From Marinovum sp. (GTDB lineage Bacteria > Pseudomonadota > Alphaproteobacteria > Rhodobacterales > Rhodobacteraceae), in the NCBI GenBank assembly GCA_022447495.1, contig JAKVBH010000029.1, forward strand, positions 1 through 55,940: DNA of 55,940 bases, in the 5' to 3' direction. Of this stretch, positions 7,952 through 18,913 are shown in pieces. Each line of letters begins with the position of its first letter. Positions within the stretch are counted from its first letter, which is position 1. The position numbers and the translations under genes are program-made. The notes beneath the pieces are model-generated. The model made no database searches, was not told the DNA's origin, and saw only the letters and a list, made by a program, of their open reading frames with translations.

Positions 7952-8180
7952 CGCATTGCCCGTTGCGAAAGACCTGGGTCACCTCTAGCGGCCTGAAATC
8001 GCGAATTTAAATGCGATGACCATTACTTGGTTCCGTAACACGTGGCCTGCATGCCTTAACGCACTCACAATGCACATGCTGCATAGCGGCATCCCGCGCC
8101 CAGCAATTGTTCTGCGGTGCAGCAATTCCCATATTAAGGCCAAGCGACCAAGGGGGCCGCTTCATTGAAAGGAACCCACC

Positions 8181-8384
8181 ATGGCTCATTTTGTAGACGA
8201 ACTGAACAACCACCCAACCATCATGGCGCGTCTTGGCCAATTCCTTGTCAACATGTCCGCAGGCAGCGCACGTTGCCACGAGATGGAACGCCTTGCCGCG
8301 ATGACCGATGAGCAACTCTCGTCCCGCGGACTTAAGCGCGAAGACATCGCAAAGCACGTCTTCCGCGACGTACTTTACGTCTAA
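8181..8384 (+). CDS. DUF1127 (YjiS-like) small protein
   Basis: 67 residues, start supported by GAAAGGA eight bases upstream. The C-terminal half shows the DUF1127 pattern: a Leu/Met-rich helix then TDEQLSSRGLKREDIAKHVF, with the conserved Gly-Leu-x-Arg-x-Asp-Ile. In alphaproteobacteria such small proteins have been linked to stress responses, RNA binding and phosphate or nitrogen metabolism. Nothing here points to one role. It is monocistronic and convergent with the GST gene, whose stop lies four bases away. Confidence 0.82.
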   Translation: MAHFVDELNNHPTIMARLGQFLVNMSAGSARCHEMERLAAMTDEQLSSRGLKREDIAKHVFRDVLYV

Positions 8385-8387
8385 TCT

Positions 8388-8978
8388 CTATTCCGCCAGC
8401 GCGTGGACGGCTTTGAAAGCTGGCCGGTCGCGCATGGCGCTGAGATACGGGACCAGCTGTTCGGGCGGTTTTGGAAACTTTGCCGAAACCGCCCAATTGC
8501 AGCAATGGGTGAGCAGGATGTCCGGAACGGTCATCATCTCTCCCATCAAAAAAGGACCTTGGAAGCGATCCGCGAGGCGGCCAATGCTGCGCTCGTATTC
8601 TCGTTTCAACGGATCCTTGATCGCGGGCATCCGCTCTTCCTCTGGAAGAATGAATGAATACCGCGCGGCGGTCCAAAGGACCGCGTCGATCTCATCCAAG
8701 ATGGCATGCATCACCGCATCTTGTTGCGCACGTTCGATGGTGCCAGCAGGATAGGTAAGCGCGCCGTGTTTGTCGGCGATGTAGGTCATCATCGCGGTGC
8801 TATCGGTGATAATCTGACCGTCCATCTCCATCACTGGAACTTTGCCCGCGGGATAGATCGAGGTCACGGCCTCAGAGCGTGGTTTGGCCAATATAAACTG
8901 GTATTTGGCGCCAACTTCTTCGAGTGCCCAAAGAATGCGAAAGGCGCGGCTTGTGACGCTGCCATAGATTTTATACAT
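8388..8978 (-). CDS. Glutathione S-transferase family protein
   Basis: 196 residues. It has an N-terminal thioredoxin-like domain with KIYGSVTSRAFRILWALEE, the cis-Pro of GKVPVMEMDG and the Asp-Ser pair DSTAMMTYI that binds the gamma-glutamyl group of glutathione. An all-helical C-terminal domain follows, with the N-capping motif around MTVPDILLTHC. Ser in SVTSRAF is the likely catalytic residue. The substrate cannot be read. It lies downstream of holA on the same strand after 57 bases but is probably independent of it. Confidence 0.9.
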   Translation of the reverse strand: MYKIYGSVTSRAFRILWALEEVGAKYQFILAKPRSEAVTSIYPAGKVPVMEMDGQIITDSTAMMTYIADKHGALTYPAGTIERAQQDAVMHAILDEIDAVLWTAARYSFILPEEERMPAIKDPLKREYERSIGRLADRFQGPFLMGEMMTVPDILLTHCCNWAVSAKFPKPPEQLVPYLSAMRDRPAFKAVHALAE

Positions 8979-9035
8979 AGGGCTCCTCCAACCGATTGAC
9001 GGGAGCCTAGGGCCGCTTCACGCCGTGCGAAAGCC

Positions 9036-10064
9036 CTATCTCGAAGAGGCCAGCATGGAGAGCCGGATCAACATCCGCTCAACCAAGGCCATTGCGGGCG
9101 CGTTCTGCGAGGCGGACCGCAAGGTGAGGTCAGTGTCGGTCAGCAATGCGATCGCAGTGTCAAGTTTATGCGCGCCCCAGTTTTGCGCTTGGCGGACCAT
9201 GCGATCCCGGCGGGGGCCAAACACCGGAGGCCGCATGCGAGCAACTCCCGCGGCGGCCCCACCCGGATCGGACGCGGCGGTGTGCAAGGTTCTGAAATGG
9301 CGCATGGCTTGGATGCACAATGCAACGGGCGCGACGCCCTGGGCTTTGAGGCGCGCCATCAGCGGACCAATCTCGGCGGTCCGCGCTTCGGCAACGACGT
9401 GAATGACATCGTCCACTGCAGCCTCCACAGCCGCAGGGGCACAGGCCGCCACATCCTCAGACGTCAGAGGCGTGTCATCGCCATGTTTGTAGATTGCCAG
9501 TTTTTGGATTGTTTGGCGAAAGTCACCGGGGTCCAAAGCTCGCGCCAGACTTGAGATGTCGTCCATCGCCTCGCGATCCGGCAGGGGCAGTCCAGCTCGC
9601 TTCAGTTCCGCTTCGATTTCACTTCGCGAGGGCGGATCATCGTAAATTGCTGCGGCGTAGGCGTTTTTGTGACCTTCAAACGCTTTTCGCAGCGCCGAAG
9701 ACGCTTTCAAAGAACCGGCCGTGACAACGAGATGCGCATCGCCGGGCACCCAGTCTTCTAGTGCGGCTTTAATGGCGGGTGCTGCGGCATCTGCAGCTTG
9801 TTCGACAAAGACCACGCGCTGTCCTGGGAAAAATCCAATGGCTTTGACCGCATCCAGCAAGGCGGCGCCATCGCGGCGCAAGTCACCGCCTGCGACGCGT
9901 GTGAGCCGCATTTCTTCTTCGCCGTTTGGACCCAAGAGCGCTGACAAAACGTCTTGGCGCTTAAGAGCGACCCGCATGGCGTCAGCGCCGTAGATCAAAA
10001 TCCCGCACTTGTCCAGGTCAGGTCGAGAGAAATACCCAGCTGCGTCGCGCGGTGAGAGCTTCAT
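9036..10064 (-). CDS. holA: DNA polymerase III subunit delta
   Basis: 342 residues, the normal length. The clamp-loader delta subunit opens the beta clamp during loading. The start [26 protein letters not shown] and the segment AMRVALKRQDVLSALLGPNGEEE are recognisable alphaproteobacterial HolA features. There is no Walker A, as expected for delta. It overlaps the end of lptE by four bases (10061-10064), so leuS, lptE and holA form one coupled operon, an arrangement widespread in bacteria. Confidence 0.93.
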   Translation of the reverse strand: MKLSPRDAAGYFSRPDLDKCGILIYGADAMRVALKRQDVLSALLGPNGEEEMRLTRVAGGDLRRDGAALLDAVKAIGFFPGQRVVFVEQAADAAAPAIKAALEDWVPGDAHLVVTAGSLKASSALRKAFEGHKNAYAAAIYDDPPSRSEIEAELKRAGLPLPDREAMDDISSLARALDPGDFRQTIQKLAIYKHGDDTPLTSEDVAACAPAAVEAAVDDVIHVVAEARTAEIGPLMARLKAQGVAPVALCIQAMRHFRTLHTAASDPGGAAAGVARMRPPVFGPRRDRMVRQAQNWGAHKLDTAIALLTDTDLTLRSASQNAPAMALVERMLIRLSMLASSR

Positions 10065-10561
10065 AGCGGTAGGTCCTGGCTCGCGAGCAAGATGCGCTCA
10101 ACGACGTCGTCCGCCAGAATTCGGATCAACCGCTCTGTCGCGGCCCGTTTGGCGGCGGCGGTGCTGACAGTGTTGCCCGTGTTGGAATACCCCGTGAAGT
10201 TCCGAACAACCCCTTTAGCAAGAGCGCCCTCTTCGCCACGGCGACGCAGCGCATAGGCAACGTCGCCTGTGACTTGGACTCGTTGGCTCGTGCCATCGCG
10301 ATCGACGCCAATCCCAGCGCTCTCCAACGACAAGCCGTAGTCGAGCTGATAGGGCGATATGACAGTGCCGCGACCAAGACGATCTTCAAGCGTTTGGGTC
10401 AGCAAAAAGTCATCCGTGCTGACCGGCGCTTTGATCTCGATTCCACCAAAGAGCGCCTCGGCTGATCCTCCAGGTCCATAAGCAGGCGTGAATTGACATC
10501 CAGCGGTCAGTGCAAACGCGCCGCCGCCCAGAAGGAGATATCTGCGATCAAACAACGACAT
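10061..10561 (-). CDS. lptE: LPS-assembly lipoprotein LptE
   Basis: 166 residues from the ATG at 10561, which overlaps the end of leuS by 14 bases. A signal peptide ends in the lipobox LTAGC with Cys22, so the mature protein is a lipoprotein, expected at the inner face of the outer membrane. There LptE plugs the LptD barrel that inserts lipopolysaccharide. The family is poorly conserved; the call rests on size, lipobox, the short FTPAYG segment after the Cys and the leuS-lptE-holA order. Confidence 0.85.
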   Translation of the reverse strand: MSLFDRRYLLLGGGAFALTAGCQFTPAYGPGGSAEALFGGIEIKAPVSTDDFLLTQTLEDRLGRGTVISPYQLDYGLSLESAGIGVDRDGTSQRVQVTGDVAYALRRRGEEGALAKGVVRNFTGYSNTGNTVSTAAAKRAATERLIRILADDVVERILLASQDLPL

Positions 10562-13109
10562 TGATAATCCGGCCAGGCACAACAATCAGTTTTTTAGGCT
10601 GACCGCCATCGAGGGCTTTGACCACCACGTCATGGGTCAGCGCGAGCGCTTCGACGTCTGCTTTCGAGGCATCGGCGGCTATGCTCATTTCGCCACGGCG
10701 TTTACCGTTGATCTGGATTGGCATGGTGATCGAAGCTTCGACCAGCATGGCTTTGTCCGCTTGCGGCCAAGGCGCGTCGGCGATGAGCCCTTCACCGCCA
10801 AGGATCGACCAGGCTTCTTCGGACAAATGCGGCGTCATCGGCGCCATAAGTTGCGCGAGTGTTTTCAACGCGGTGCACTTCGCCTCAGAACCAGCTTTGG
10901 ATTTTTGGATCGTGGCTGTGAAGGCATAGAGCTTGGCGATGGCTGCGTTGAAGCCAAAGCTTTCAACACCCAGGGTCACATCACGAATGGCTTTATGCAT
11001 TTCGCGCAGCAGTGCTTCGTCTTGGTCATTGGCAGCTGTGTCTGCGCCAGCGGCTTCCGTAGCGAGGCGATACACGCGGGTGAGGTGTTTGAACGCCGCT
11101 TCCGCGCCAGATGCGGTCCATTCGACGTCGCGCTCGGGAGGGCTATCGGAGAGGACAAACCACCGTGCGGTGTCCGCGCCGAAATCACGGATGATGTTGA
11201 GCGGATCGACCACGTTGTTCTTGGACTTCGACATCTTGGCAGAGGGCACGATCTCTACCTCGGTGCCATCGGACAGGAAGCCGGACCCGTCGCGCAAGTC
11301 GACATCTTCAGGGTAATGATAGACGGGACGGCCATCGTCGCCCTTGGTTTGATAGATCGCGTGGGTGACCATGCCTTGGGTGAAAAGCGCGTTAAAGGGT
11401 TCGGCGGCGCTTTCGGGCAAGTGGCCGGTTTTGATCATGCCCCGCGCAAAAAACCGCGAGTAAAGTAGGTGCAAAATCGCGTGCTCAATGCCGCCGATGT
11501 ACTGGTCGACGTTCATCCAGTACTTGGCGGCGTCCATATCCGTGGGCGTTTCGGCTCGTGGCGCGGTGAAGCGGGCATAGTACCAGGAGCTATCGACAAA
11601 CGTGTCCATCGTGTCGGTCTCGCGCCGTGCCGGGGCACCACAACTTGGGCAAGCGCAGTTGCGCCATGTGGGGTGACGGTCGAGCGGGTTGCCAGGAACG
11701 GAGAAGTCAATCTCTTCGTTGCCATTGTCATAAGGCAATGCGATCGGTAGGTTCTCTTTCTTTTCTGGAACTACACCGCAGGTGTCACAATAGACAACCG
11801 GGATCGGGCAGCCCCAATAGCGTTGCCGGGACAGGCCCCAATCGCGCAGGCGGTATTGCTCCTTGCCTTTGCCCCAACCTTGAGCTTCGGCAAAGTCGAT
11901 GGTGGCATCAATGGCCTCTTGGCCCGTGGCCATATCCAATCCGGCGAAGTGATTAACCCAGCGGACTTTGTCGGTTCTGGCGGGAACGAATGCCTCGGTC
12001 TCAACCGGTTTTGGATTGTCTAGTGCGAAAAACGTGTCGATCACAGGCAGATCGTATTTGCGGCAAAAATCAAGGTCGCGTTGATCGTGCGCCGGGCAGG
12101 CAAAGATTGCGCCGGTGCCATAGTCCATCAGGATGAAATTGGCGATCCAAACCGGCAGTTCCCAGTCTGGATTCAGCGGATGTTTGACCTTGAGACCCGT
12201 GTCAAAGCCTAGCTTCTCAGCCTTTTCCAGCGCCTCTTCGGTGGTGCCGCCCTTGCGCATGGCAGCGGCGACTTGCGCGAGTTCTGGGTTGGCGCCTTCC
12301 ATCTCTTTGACAATGGGATGGTCAGGTGACAGGCCCACAAATGACGCGCCCATCAGCGTGTCAGGCCGCGTGGTGTAGACCTCGATCGGAGCACCGCCGT
12401 CGGTGCGTTCAAACGAGAACTGAAGGCCGCGGGATTTGCCGATCCAGTTCTGCTGCATCAAGCGCACTTTGGCTGGCCAATCGTCCAGCCCGTCGAGCGC
12501 AGTGAGCAGCTCATCGGCCATGTCGGAAATTTTGAAAAACCACTGCGTCAGCTCGCGGCGTTCAACCTCGGCGCCTGAGCGCCAGCCCTTGCCGTCGATC
12601 ACCTGCTCATTGGCAAGAACAGTCATGTCGACCGGGTCCCAGTTCACGACGGCGTTCTTGCGGTAGACCAAACCCTGTTCGAGGAAATCTAAAAAGAGTG
12701 CTTGCTGCTGACCGTAGTATTCTTCATCGCAGGTGGCGAACATGCGCGACCAATCGAGACCAAAGCCAAGCGGTTTCATCTGGGCCACCATCTCGTTGAT
12801 GTTGGCGTAGGTCCAATCTTTCGGGTGGCCCCCCGATTTCATCGCCGCGTTCTCCGCCGGCATGCCAAAGGCGTCAAAACCCATCGGGTGCAACACTGCA
12901 TGACCTGTGGTGAGTTTATACCGCGCGATCACGTCGCCCATTGTGTAGTTGCGTACATGGCCCATGTGAATTCGGCCAGACGGGTAGGGGAACATCTCAA
13001 GCACGTAGTACTTGGGTTTGTCCGCGCTCATCTCAGCCTTGAATGTACCGGCTTTTTCCCAGGCGGCTTGCCAGCGAGCTTCGATTGTTGCGGCGTCATA
13101 TGCTGACAT
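10548..13109 (-). CDS. leuS: Leucyl-tRNA synthetase
   Basis: 853 residues, the usual length for bacterial LeuRS. The class I HIGH motif is HMGH at residues 48-51 in [15 protein letters not shown], and KMSKS lies near 622-626 in AKMSKSKNN. Between them is the large CP1 editing domain, with the threonine-rich [12 protein letters not shown] segment that hydrolyses mischarged Leu-tRNA. A Zn-like CDTCG...CPSCG region is present around 440-500. It is the first gene of the leuS-lptE-holA operon. Confidence 0.97.
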   Translation of the reverse strand: MSAYDAATIEARWQAAWEKAGTFKAEMSADKPKYYVLEMFPYPSGRIHMGHVRNYTMGDVIARYKLTTGHAVLHPMGFDAFGMPAENAAMKSGGHPKDWTYANINEMVAQMKPLGFGLDWSRMFATCDEEYYGQQQALFLDFLEQGLVYRKNAVVNWDPVDMTVLANEQVIDGKGWRSGAEVERRELTQWFFKISDMADELLTALDGLDDWPAKVRLMQQNWIGKSRGLQFSFERTDGGAPIEVYTTRPDTLMGASFVGLSPDHPIVKEMEGANPELAQVAAAMRKGGTTEEALEKAEKLGFDTGLKVKHPLNPDWELPVWIANFILMDYGTGAIFACPAHDQRDLDFCRKYDLPVIDTFFALDNPKPVETEAFVPARTDKVRWVNHFAGLDMATGQEAIDATIDFAEAQGWGKGKEQYRLRDWGLSRQRYWGCPIPVVYCDTCGVVPEKKENLPIALPYDNGNEEIDFSVPGNPLDRHPTWRNCACPSCGAPARRETDTMDTFVDSSWYYARFTAPRAETPTDMDAAKYWMNVDQYIGGIEHAILHLLYSRFFARGMIKTGHLPESAAEPFNALFTQGMVTHAIYQTKGDDGRPVYHYPEDVDLRDGSGFLSDGTEVEIVPSAKMSKSKNNVVDPLNIIRDFGADTARWFVLSDSPPERDVEWTASGAEAAFKHLTRVYRLATEAAGADTAANDQDEALLREMHKAIRDVTLGVESFGFNAAIAKLYAFTATIQKSKAGSEAKCTALKTLAQLMAPMTPHLSEEAWSILGGEGLIADAPWPQADKAMLVEASITMPIQINGKRRGEMSIAADASKADVEALALTHDVVVKALDGGQPKKLIVVPGRIINVVV

Positions 13110-13125
13110 GGGTGTGGTCCTTGTA

Positions 13126-13155
13126 CCTTTGGTGCATTGGCCTTTGGTGCATTGG
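13126..13155. repeat. 15-base tandem duplication
   Basis: CCTTTGGTGCATTGG occurs twice head to tail (13126-13140 and 13141-13155), just upstream of leuS in the divergent region before the glycosyltransferase. It probably arose by replication slippage, and it may lie in the leuS leader. Confidence 0.85.
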
Positions 13156-13278
13156 CCCGGGTTGCATTCTGTGTGATATGCGCCCCACTGCGGCCCGTCC
13201 AGTGGGTTTCACTGGTGTGTCGGGTAACAGCGGCTATAGTCGCGGCCAAAGACCTCCTAGATTTGTTTGAGCGCGTCG

Positions 13279-14538
13279 ATGAAGATCCTTTTGATTCACC
13301 AAAACTTCCCCGGACAGTACAAGCACTTGGCCCCCGCTTTGGCGGCTCAGGGGCACAATGTGGTGGCGCTGACGCCCAAGGTCGACAAACCTACGAAATG
13401 GATGGGCGTGAATGTAGTGCCCTACAAGATCGGTGGGAAACCCGCGCAGGGTTTGCACCCTTGGTTGGTAGATTTTGAGACCAAACTTCTGCGTGGGCAT
13501 TCCTGTTACGTGGCCGCGATTCAGATAAAGAACCAGGGCTTCACGCCAGATATCATTCTGGCTCACCACGGTTGGGGTGAGAGCCTCTTTCTGAAAGACG
13601 TATGGCCCACGGCGCGGATCGGGCTGTATTGCGAGCTTTATCACCTCAACGATTATCCGTTTGTGGGCTTTGACCCGGAGTTCCCGTCGCGCGACGCGGC
13701 GCAAGACGGCCTGCGTCTACGGCTGAAGAACCTCAACAATCGGTTGCATTTCGAGTTTGCCGAGGCCGGGATCAGTCCAACCAGGTTCCAGGCGGAGACT
13801 TTTCCCAAAGCGATGCTTGATCGGATCACGGTGAGCCACGATGGGATAGACACTCAAGCCGTGCAGCCCAACCCGGATGCAAAGCTTCAAGTGGGCGCCG
13901 ACCGGGTTTTGACCCGCGACGATGAGGTGATCACCTTCATCAACCGGAACCTCGAACCCTATCGCGGCTATCACATCTTTATGCGCGCACTTTCGAAGCT
14001 TCTGGCGTCGCGGCCCAATGCCCATGTGGTCCTCATCGGTGGCGATGAGGTGAGTTATGGCGCACGTCCCCCGGGCGACAAAAGCTGGAAGCAGATGTAC
14101 ATTGACGAGGTGCGGCCCCAGATTTCAGACCCGGATTGGGCCCGTGTGCATTTCCTTGGTCGTGTTCCCTACAATGTCTTCCTCTCAATGATGCAGGTAA
14201 GTCGGGCGCATGTGTATCTGACCTACCCGTTCGTCCTCAGTTGGTCTTTGATGGAGGCTATGGCCGCCGGTGCGCCGATTGTCGCCAGCAGCACCGAACC
14301 GGTTCGAGAAGTGCTGCGAGATGGAGAAAATGGTCTCTTGGTGGATTTCTTCGATCAAGACGCGATCGTTGAGCGGGTGTGTGAGATCCTAGACAATCCC
14401 GATCTCACGACCCGGTTGCGTGCCCAAGCCCGTGAAGATGTTGTGGCAACCTATGACCTGAAATCGGTCTGTATGCCGCGTCAGTTGGAATGGGTGAATG
14501 CGCTCGCGACACTGCCTCTGCGCGAGGCTTTGGCCTAG
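13279..14538 (+). CDS. GT-B glycosyltransferase (GT4-like)
   Basis: 419 residues from the ATG at 13279, preferred to an in-frame TTG at 13267. The N-terminal domain starts KILLIHQNFPGQYKHLAPAL. The C-terminal domain has the nucleotide-sugar-binding features of family GT4, with the ExxxxxxxE-type helix in LMEAMAAGAPIVASS and EPVREVL, preceded by HVVLIGGDE. There is no signal peptide or membrane helix, so it is cytosolic or peripheral. The acceptor (exopolysaccharide, LPS or other) cannot be told. It is divergent from leuS. Confidence 0.85.
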   Translation: MKILLIHQNFPGQYKHLAPALAAQGHNVVALTPKVDKPTKWMGVNVVPYKIGGKPAQGLHPWLVDFETKLLRGHSCYVAAIQIKNQGFTPDIILAHHGWGESLFLKDVWPTARIGLYCELYHLNDYPFVGFDPEFPSRDAAQDGLRLRLKNLNNRLHFEFAEAGISPTRFQAETFPKAMLDRITVSHDGIDTQAVQPNPDAKLQVGADRVLTRDDEVITFINRNLEPYRGYHIFMRALSKLLASRPNAHVVLIGGDEVSYGARPPGDKSWKQMYIDEVRPQISDPDWARVHFLGRVPYNVFLSMMQVSRAHVYLTYPFVLSWSLMEAMAAGAPIVASSTEPVREVLRDGENGLLVDFFDQDAIVERVCEILDNPDLTTRLRAQAREDVVATYDLKSVCMPRQLEWVNALATLPLREALA

Positions 14539-14876
14539 TCCGTCTCGACGGCTCTGATCAGCTTTCGCTCTAGGACACGTATGACGGATTTGAGGTCGTG
14601 GCCTCGTTTGAGGATTTGGCCGTCCATGCTGATCACCGCGTATTGCCCCTGACGATTGCGGAGCTTGGGCCGTTTTTCAATGCGATAGAGCGGGTGCTCT
14701 GCCGTGCGACGAAACACCGAAAATATCGCCACATCCCGCAGCGAGGAAATCCCGTAGTCACGCCATTCGCCTGCGGCGACCATACGCCCGTAGAGCGATA
14801 GGATCACATTGAGCTCCGTGCGATGGAATGCGACGGTTTCGGAATACTGGCCGGGAAAGGGTGTCAGGCTGTTCAT
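14535..14876 (-). CDS. DUF2794 protein
   Basis: 113 residues from the ATG at 14876; an in-frame TTG at 14906 is a weaker alternative. The sequence carries the hallmark VAFHRTELNVILSLYGRMVA and GEWRDYGISSLRD segments of DUF2794, a small alphaproteobacterial family of unknown function. The C-terminus includes LKRGHDLKSVIRVLERKL. Its stop overlaps the stop of the convergent glycosyltransferase by four bases. Confidence 0.82.
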   Translation of the reverse strand: MNSLTPFPGQYSETVAFHRTELNVILSLYGRMVAAGEWRDYGISSLRDVAIFSVFRRTAEHPLYRIEKRPKLRNRQGQYAVISMDGQILKRGHDLKSVIRVLERKLIRAVETD

Positions 14877-14960
14877 ATGGGAAACGTGGCGCGGTTGGTC
14901 GATCAAATCAAGCGCGATGCGGCAAGATCGCGTGAAGTTTCATGGAAAAATGCGACACTT

Positions 14961-16625
14961 TCAGGCAAATGCCCCATGACAGAACCAGCCCGCGGACATT
15001 GCGCCGCCATGGGCGTAGAAAAGCCAGAGCCGGTCGCCATCCTTGGTGATCACCTCCCAGTAATCGCGTTGGCCAGAGCGCCATTCCGGCTCATCGAGCC
15101 ACCATTCTGGGGCAATGCGTTCGGGGCCCCGTGCCTCGGCGAGTGTGAGTTCTCTGCGGCGCCAGCGGAATTGAGCAGGCGGCGTTGGCGCTTGAGGGGC
15201 ATCCACTGGCTCCGGACGCCAGAGCCGCAATGGTCTGGGACGCGCGGGCTTTGGCCAGCTTTCGGCAGGGCCTGAGAAGGCGGCGGTCAGAGTCATCGCC
15301 GCTTTCTCCGGCAGGTGGCTTTCAGATGGGTGGCGCCGGGTGATGGCTTCGATGCCTAGGCGGGCACCCAGTCGGCCAATGAGATCATCGAGCGCTGTGT
15401 TTGCCGCTAACCGTTTGGCCACATCGCGCCCCGCACCCACGTGACCCACGGGCGTGCGGGTCTGTACGGGCTCCACTTGTGTCGCGAGGAGACGCACCAT
15501 GTCGATGCCGAAGCCCGCATCGAGATCGTCGAGTTTCATCACCAAAAGCCCACGCAAGCGATGAACCGTGTTGGCCGGGCGCGCCATGCGGACCTCCAGT
15601 CGCTGCATCGTATGGTCGGCACGGTGCGCTTCGAAGATAAGGGTGCGCGCGGCCAGCCCTTTGCGTTCGAGCTTGGCACATAGGGGTTCGAGTAAGCGAT
15701 CTAGGGCGGCTGTTACGTCTTCGACCAGGCCGATGGGATCGGGCAGTGTGAGACGCAGCGAGAGGGTCTCTTCCGGGGCCGCTGGCGAGACGGGTTCGGG
15801 TGACACACCAAGGGCTTGGTCGAGCCGCAACGTGAGACCTTGGCCAAAGCGCCGGGCGAGCGTGGCGCGGGGTTGACCGATAAGATCGCCGATGCGGCGT
15901 AGCCCCAATCGATTGAGCGTGGTGAGCGTGTCCCCATCCAGTCTCAGAGCCGCAACGGGCAGTGGATAAAGTGCCGTGCGGGTTTGGCCCACGGCCGCAA
16001 TTTCGCCGGCATAAGTGACCTGTGTACTTTTGCTGGGGGCTGTGCCACCGCGTTCCCAATGGCGTCGTTTGGCGGCGCGGGAACGGGTGGCGTGGGCCTC
16101 CACGTCGATGGCATCTCCGCTTCGATCGGCGTGGGCCTGTTGCCCTGCAAAGCGTGCCAGCGCCCACGCGGCCCCACGGCTATTTGCGAGACCAGCGCGT
16201 AAGGTGAGGCCAAAGCTATGGGCTTCATGCACCATGTCGCGCACCATGCCAGATTCGCCACCAAAGAGATGTGCGCAGCCGGTGATGTCGAGCATAAGAG
16301 CGTCTTGGCCATCTTCGCTCACCCAGGGTGAATACTTGCCCGCCCATCGTATCAGCACTTTGAGAAATTGCGCATCGGCATGTGCATTGTGGCGTCGGGT
16401 GCGCAGCTTAGGGCAGATCGCGCAGGCATCTCGGAGCGAAAGTCCCTTGATGATTCCTGCAGCGCTGGCTGCGGGGGAGAGGCTTTGGATTTGTTCTGTG
16501 TTGCCGACGCGATCCACAATGGCAAAGGGCAGGGTTGCCGCGTCTGTCTCAGTGCGCAGCCCACGCAGTACCCGTTCCGCACCGAGGCGCGGAAACCAGA
16601 GCGAGAGGATGCGGCGTTGGTTCAT
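14961..16625 (-). CDS. imuB: ImuB, Y-family polymerase-like mutasome protein
   Basis: 554 residues. Y-family fold, but the first catalytic acidic motif is missing: the N-terminus reads LSLWFPRLGAERVL where active DinB proteins have an Asp-containing HMDCDAF. This is characteristic of ImuB, which is catalytically dead and acts as a hub linking ImuA, DnaE2 and the beta clamp in damage-induced mutagenesis. LMLDITGCAHLFGGE and the fingers and little-finger regions follow, with a long C-terminal tail. A perfect LexA box lies 11-25 bases upstream. Neither imuA nor dnaE2 is adjacent: the upstream gene is an I78-type inhibitor and the downstream gene is DUF2794. Confidence 0.88.
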   Translation of the reverse strand: MNQRRILSLWFPRLGAERVLRGLRTETDAATLPFAIVDRVGNTEQIQSLSPAASAAGIIKGLSLRDACAICPKLRTRRHNAHADAQFLKVLIRWAGKYSPWVSEDGQDALMLDITGCAHLFGGESGMVRDMVHEAHSFGLTLRAGLANSRGAAWALARFAGQQAHADRSGDAIDVEAHATRSRAAKRRHWERGGTAPSKSTQVTYAGEIAAVGQTRTALYPLPVAALRLDGDTLTTLNRLGLRRIGDLIGQPRATLARRFGQGLTLRLDQALGVSPEPVSPAAPEETLSLRLTLPDPIGLVEDVTAALDRLLEPLCAKLERKGLAARTLIFEAHRADHTMQRLEVRMARPANTVHRLRGLLVMKLDDLDAGFGIDMVRLLATQVEPVQTRTPVGHVGAGRDVAKRLAANTALDDLIGRLGARLGIEAITRRHPSESHLPEKAAMTLTAAFSGPAESWPKPARPRPLRLWRPEPVDAPQAPTPPAQFRWRRRELTLAEARGPERIAPEWWLDEPEWRSGQRDYWEVITKDGDRLWLFYAHGGAMSAGWFCHGAFA

Positions 16626-16635
16626 GGAGATTTTT

Positions 16636-16650
16636 GTTCTCTAAATGTTC
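16636..16650. promoter_or_regulatory. LexA (SOS) box of imuB
   Basis: GTTC at 16636-16639, seven bases, GTTC at 16647-16650: an exact match to the alphaproteobacterial LexA operator GTTC-N7-GTTC, placed just upstream of the imuB start codon. It implies SOS induction of imuB. Confidence 0.88.
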
Positions 16651-16758
16651 CGTCCCGTGTGGAGATAGCGTTCACACCTAAATGAGTCGAGTCTCGGCGG
16701 TTGGTCTGTTTGGCTGTCCGGCCAAATGCACTCTCCCGTCGAGCCTTTGATGCCGATG

Positions 16759-17034
16759 TTAGCCGCAGGTGATGGAGGCAATTTTGCCGGTTTTGTCGAG
16801 TAAGATATTTGTCCGATCCGGGCGGTGATCCGTGGTCACGGCGCTATTGGGTAGAATCACACGTTTGGGTTCGGCGATGATGATCGCGCTGTCGGCGGCT
16901 TCTCCAACAAGGTCCTGATAAGTTGCACCCGCGCAGACCGGCTGTGACACTTGAACCTTATTGGTTTCCGTCTCCATGCAGGCAGCAAGCAAGAGGCAGA
17001 TGGCCCCAGTGAACAGAAAAGATACTTTTAACAT
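16759..17034 (-). CDS. I78-family peptidase inhibitor-like lipoprotein
   Basis: 91 residues. A signal peptide ends in the lipobox LLAAC (Cys19), so it is a predicted lipoprotein. The mature part has the I78 inhibitor pattern: an early Cys, a YQDLVGEAAD segment, RVILPNSAVTTDHRPDR, then ILLDKTGKIASITCG at the C-terminus. I78 proteins inhibit serine proteases in the periplasm or outside the cell. The gene is monocistronic; the spacing to imuB and the intervening LexA box argue against co-transcription. Confidence 0.82.
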   Translation of the reverse strand: MLKVSFLFTGAICLLLAACMETETNKVQVSQPVCAGATYQDLVGEAADSAIIIAEPKRVILPNSAVTTDHRPDRTNILLDKTGKIASITCG

Positions 17035-17143
17035 GGGTTCCTCTTCGGATGGCAGGCTTAGGGTGGGGTAGCCGTGCTACTGTTGGTTCAGCAGGGGAAA
17101 AAACGAGGTGCTGCCGCACTGCGGCTTGGTGGAGTTGTTGAGT

Positions 17144-17156
17144 GTTATATTATAAC
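17144..17156. promoter_or_regulatory. Palindrome GTTATA-T-TATAAC, candidate operator of adhI
   Basis: A perfect 6-1-6 inverted repeat about 95 bases upstream of adhI. It overlaps a plausible promoter (TTGGTG at 17127-17132, 16-base spacer, TATTAT at 17149-17154), so a bound regulator could block or position RNA polymerase. The binding protein is unknown. Confidence 0.45.
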
Positions 17157-17249
17157 GCACTGAAATTACTTGATTTCCCGCCATAAATGCTTGCGTGGTC
17201 CACAGCTTTCTCGCAAGGTTGGATCAATAGGAACTGGGAGGATCAACTT

Positions 17250-18362
<1,113 letters not shown>

Positions 18363-18427
18363 CCCAAGTCGAGCCACAAAGATGGCGGCGTCCTAAGGGG
18401 CGCAGTTTTTCTTGTGGAGAAGATGCC

Positions 18428-18913
18428 GTGAGTCAGGTCGAACTCGCCCCAGCACAGCCCAATGATGCAGACGCAATTTGGGTGATTTTGGAGCCGGTTT
18501 TCCGTGCGGGGGATACCTATGCCATCGACCCCGGTATCTCCAAAGAAGACGCGCTGGCCTATTGGATGGCAGAACACGTTTACATCGCACGTGATGCGGA
18601 TGCGGCCTTGGGCACGTTCTATATCCACCGAAATCGCCCCGGTGGTGGCGCACATTATTGCAATTGTGGCTTTGTCACTGCCCCAGCTGCGCGTGGCCGC
18701 GGCGTGGCGCGCAGGATGCTGGCTCATGCTCAAATGCAAGCTCGTGCTTTAGGATTTGAAGCGATGGTGTTCAATTTCGTGGTCAGCAGCAACGCAAGGG
18801 CCATAGACACATGGGTGCGCGCTGGATTTGCCGAAGTGGGGCGCGTGCCGGAGGCCTTTCAAGCGCCGGACGGCTCCCGCCATGATTCGGTGGTGATGTT
18901 TAAACGGCTTTAG
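18428..18913 (+). CDS. GNAT-family N-acetyltransferase
   Basis: 161 residues from GTG at 18428, with GGAGAAG upstream. GNAT signature: the acetyl-CoA pyrophosphate-binding loop is APAARGRGVARRMLAHA (about 82-98), followed by the ALGFEAMVFNFVVSSNARAIDTW segment in which an Asn precedes the C-terminal strand. The substrate is unknown. It follows adhI after 65 bases on the same strand and its end overlaps the convergent TetR gene by 14 bases. Confidence 0.88.
   Translation: MSQVELAPAQPNDADAIWVILEPVFRAGDTYAIDPGISKEDALAYWMAEHVYIARDADAALGTFYIHRNRPGGGAHYCNCGFVTAPAARGRGVARRMLAHAQMQARALGFEAMVFNFVVSSNARAIDTWVRAGFAEVGRVPEAFQAPDGSRHDSVVMFKRL

Noticed and set aside
14961..16625. Large antisense frames across imuB and leuS
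   Set aside because: These GC-rich genes leave long open antisense frames; the sense frames carry the family motifs.
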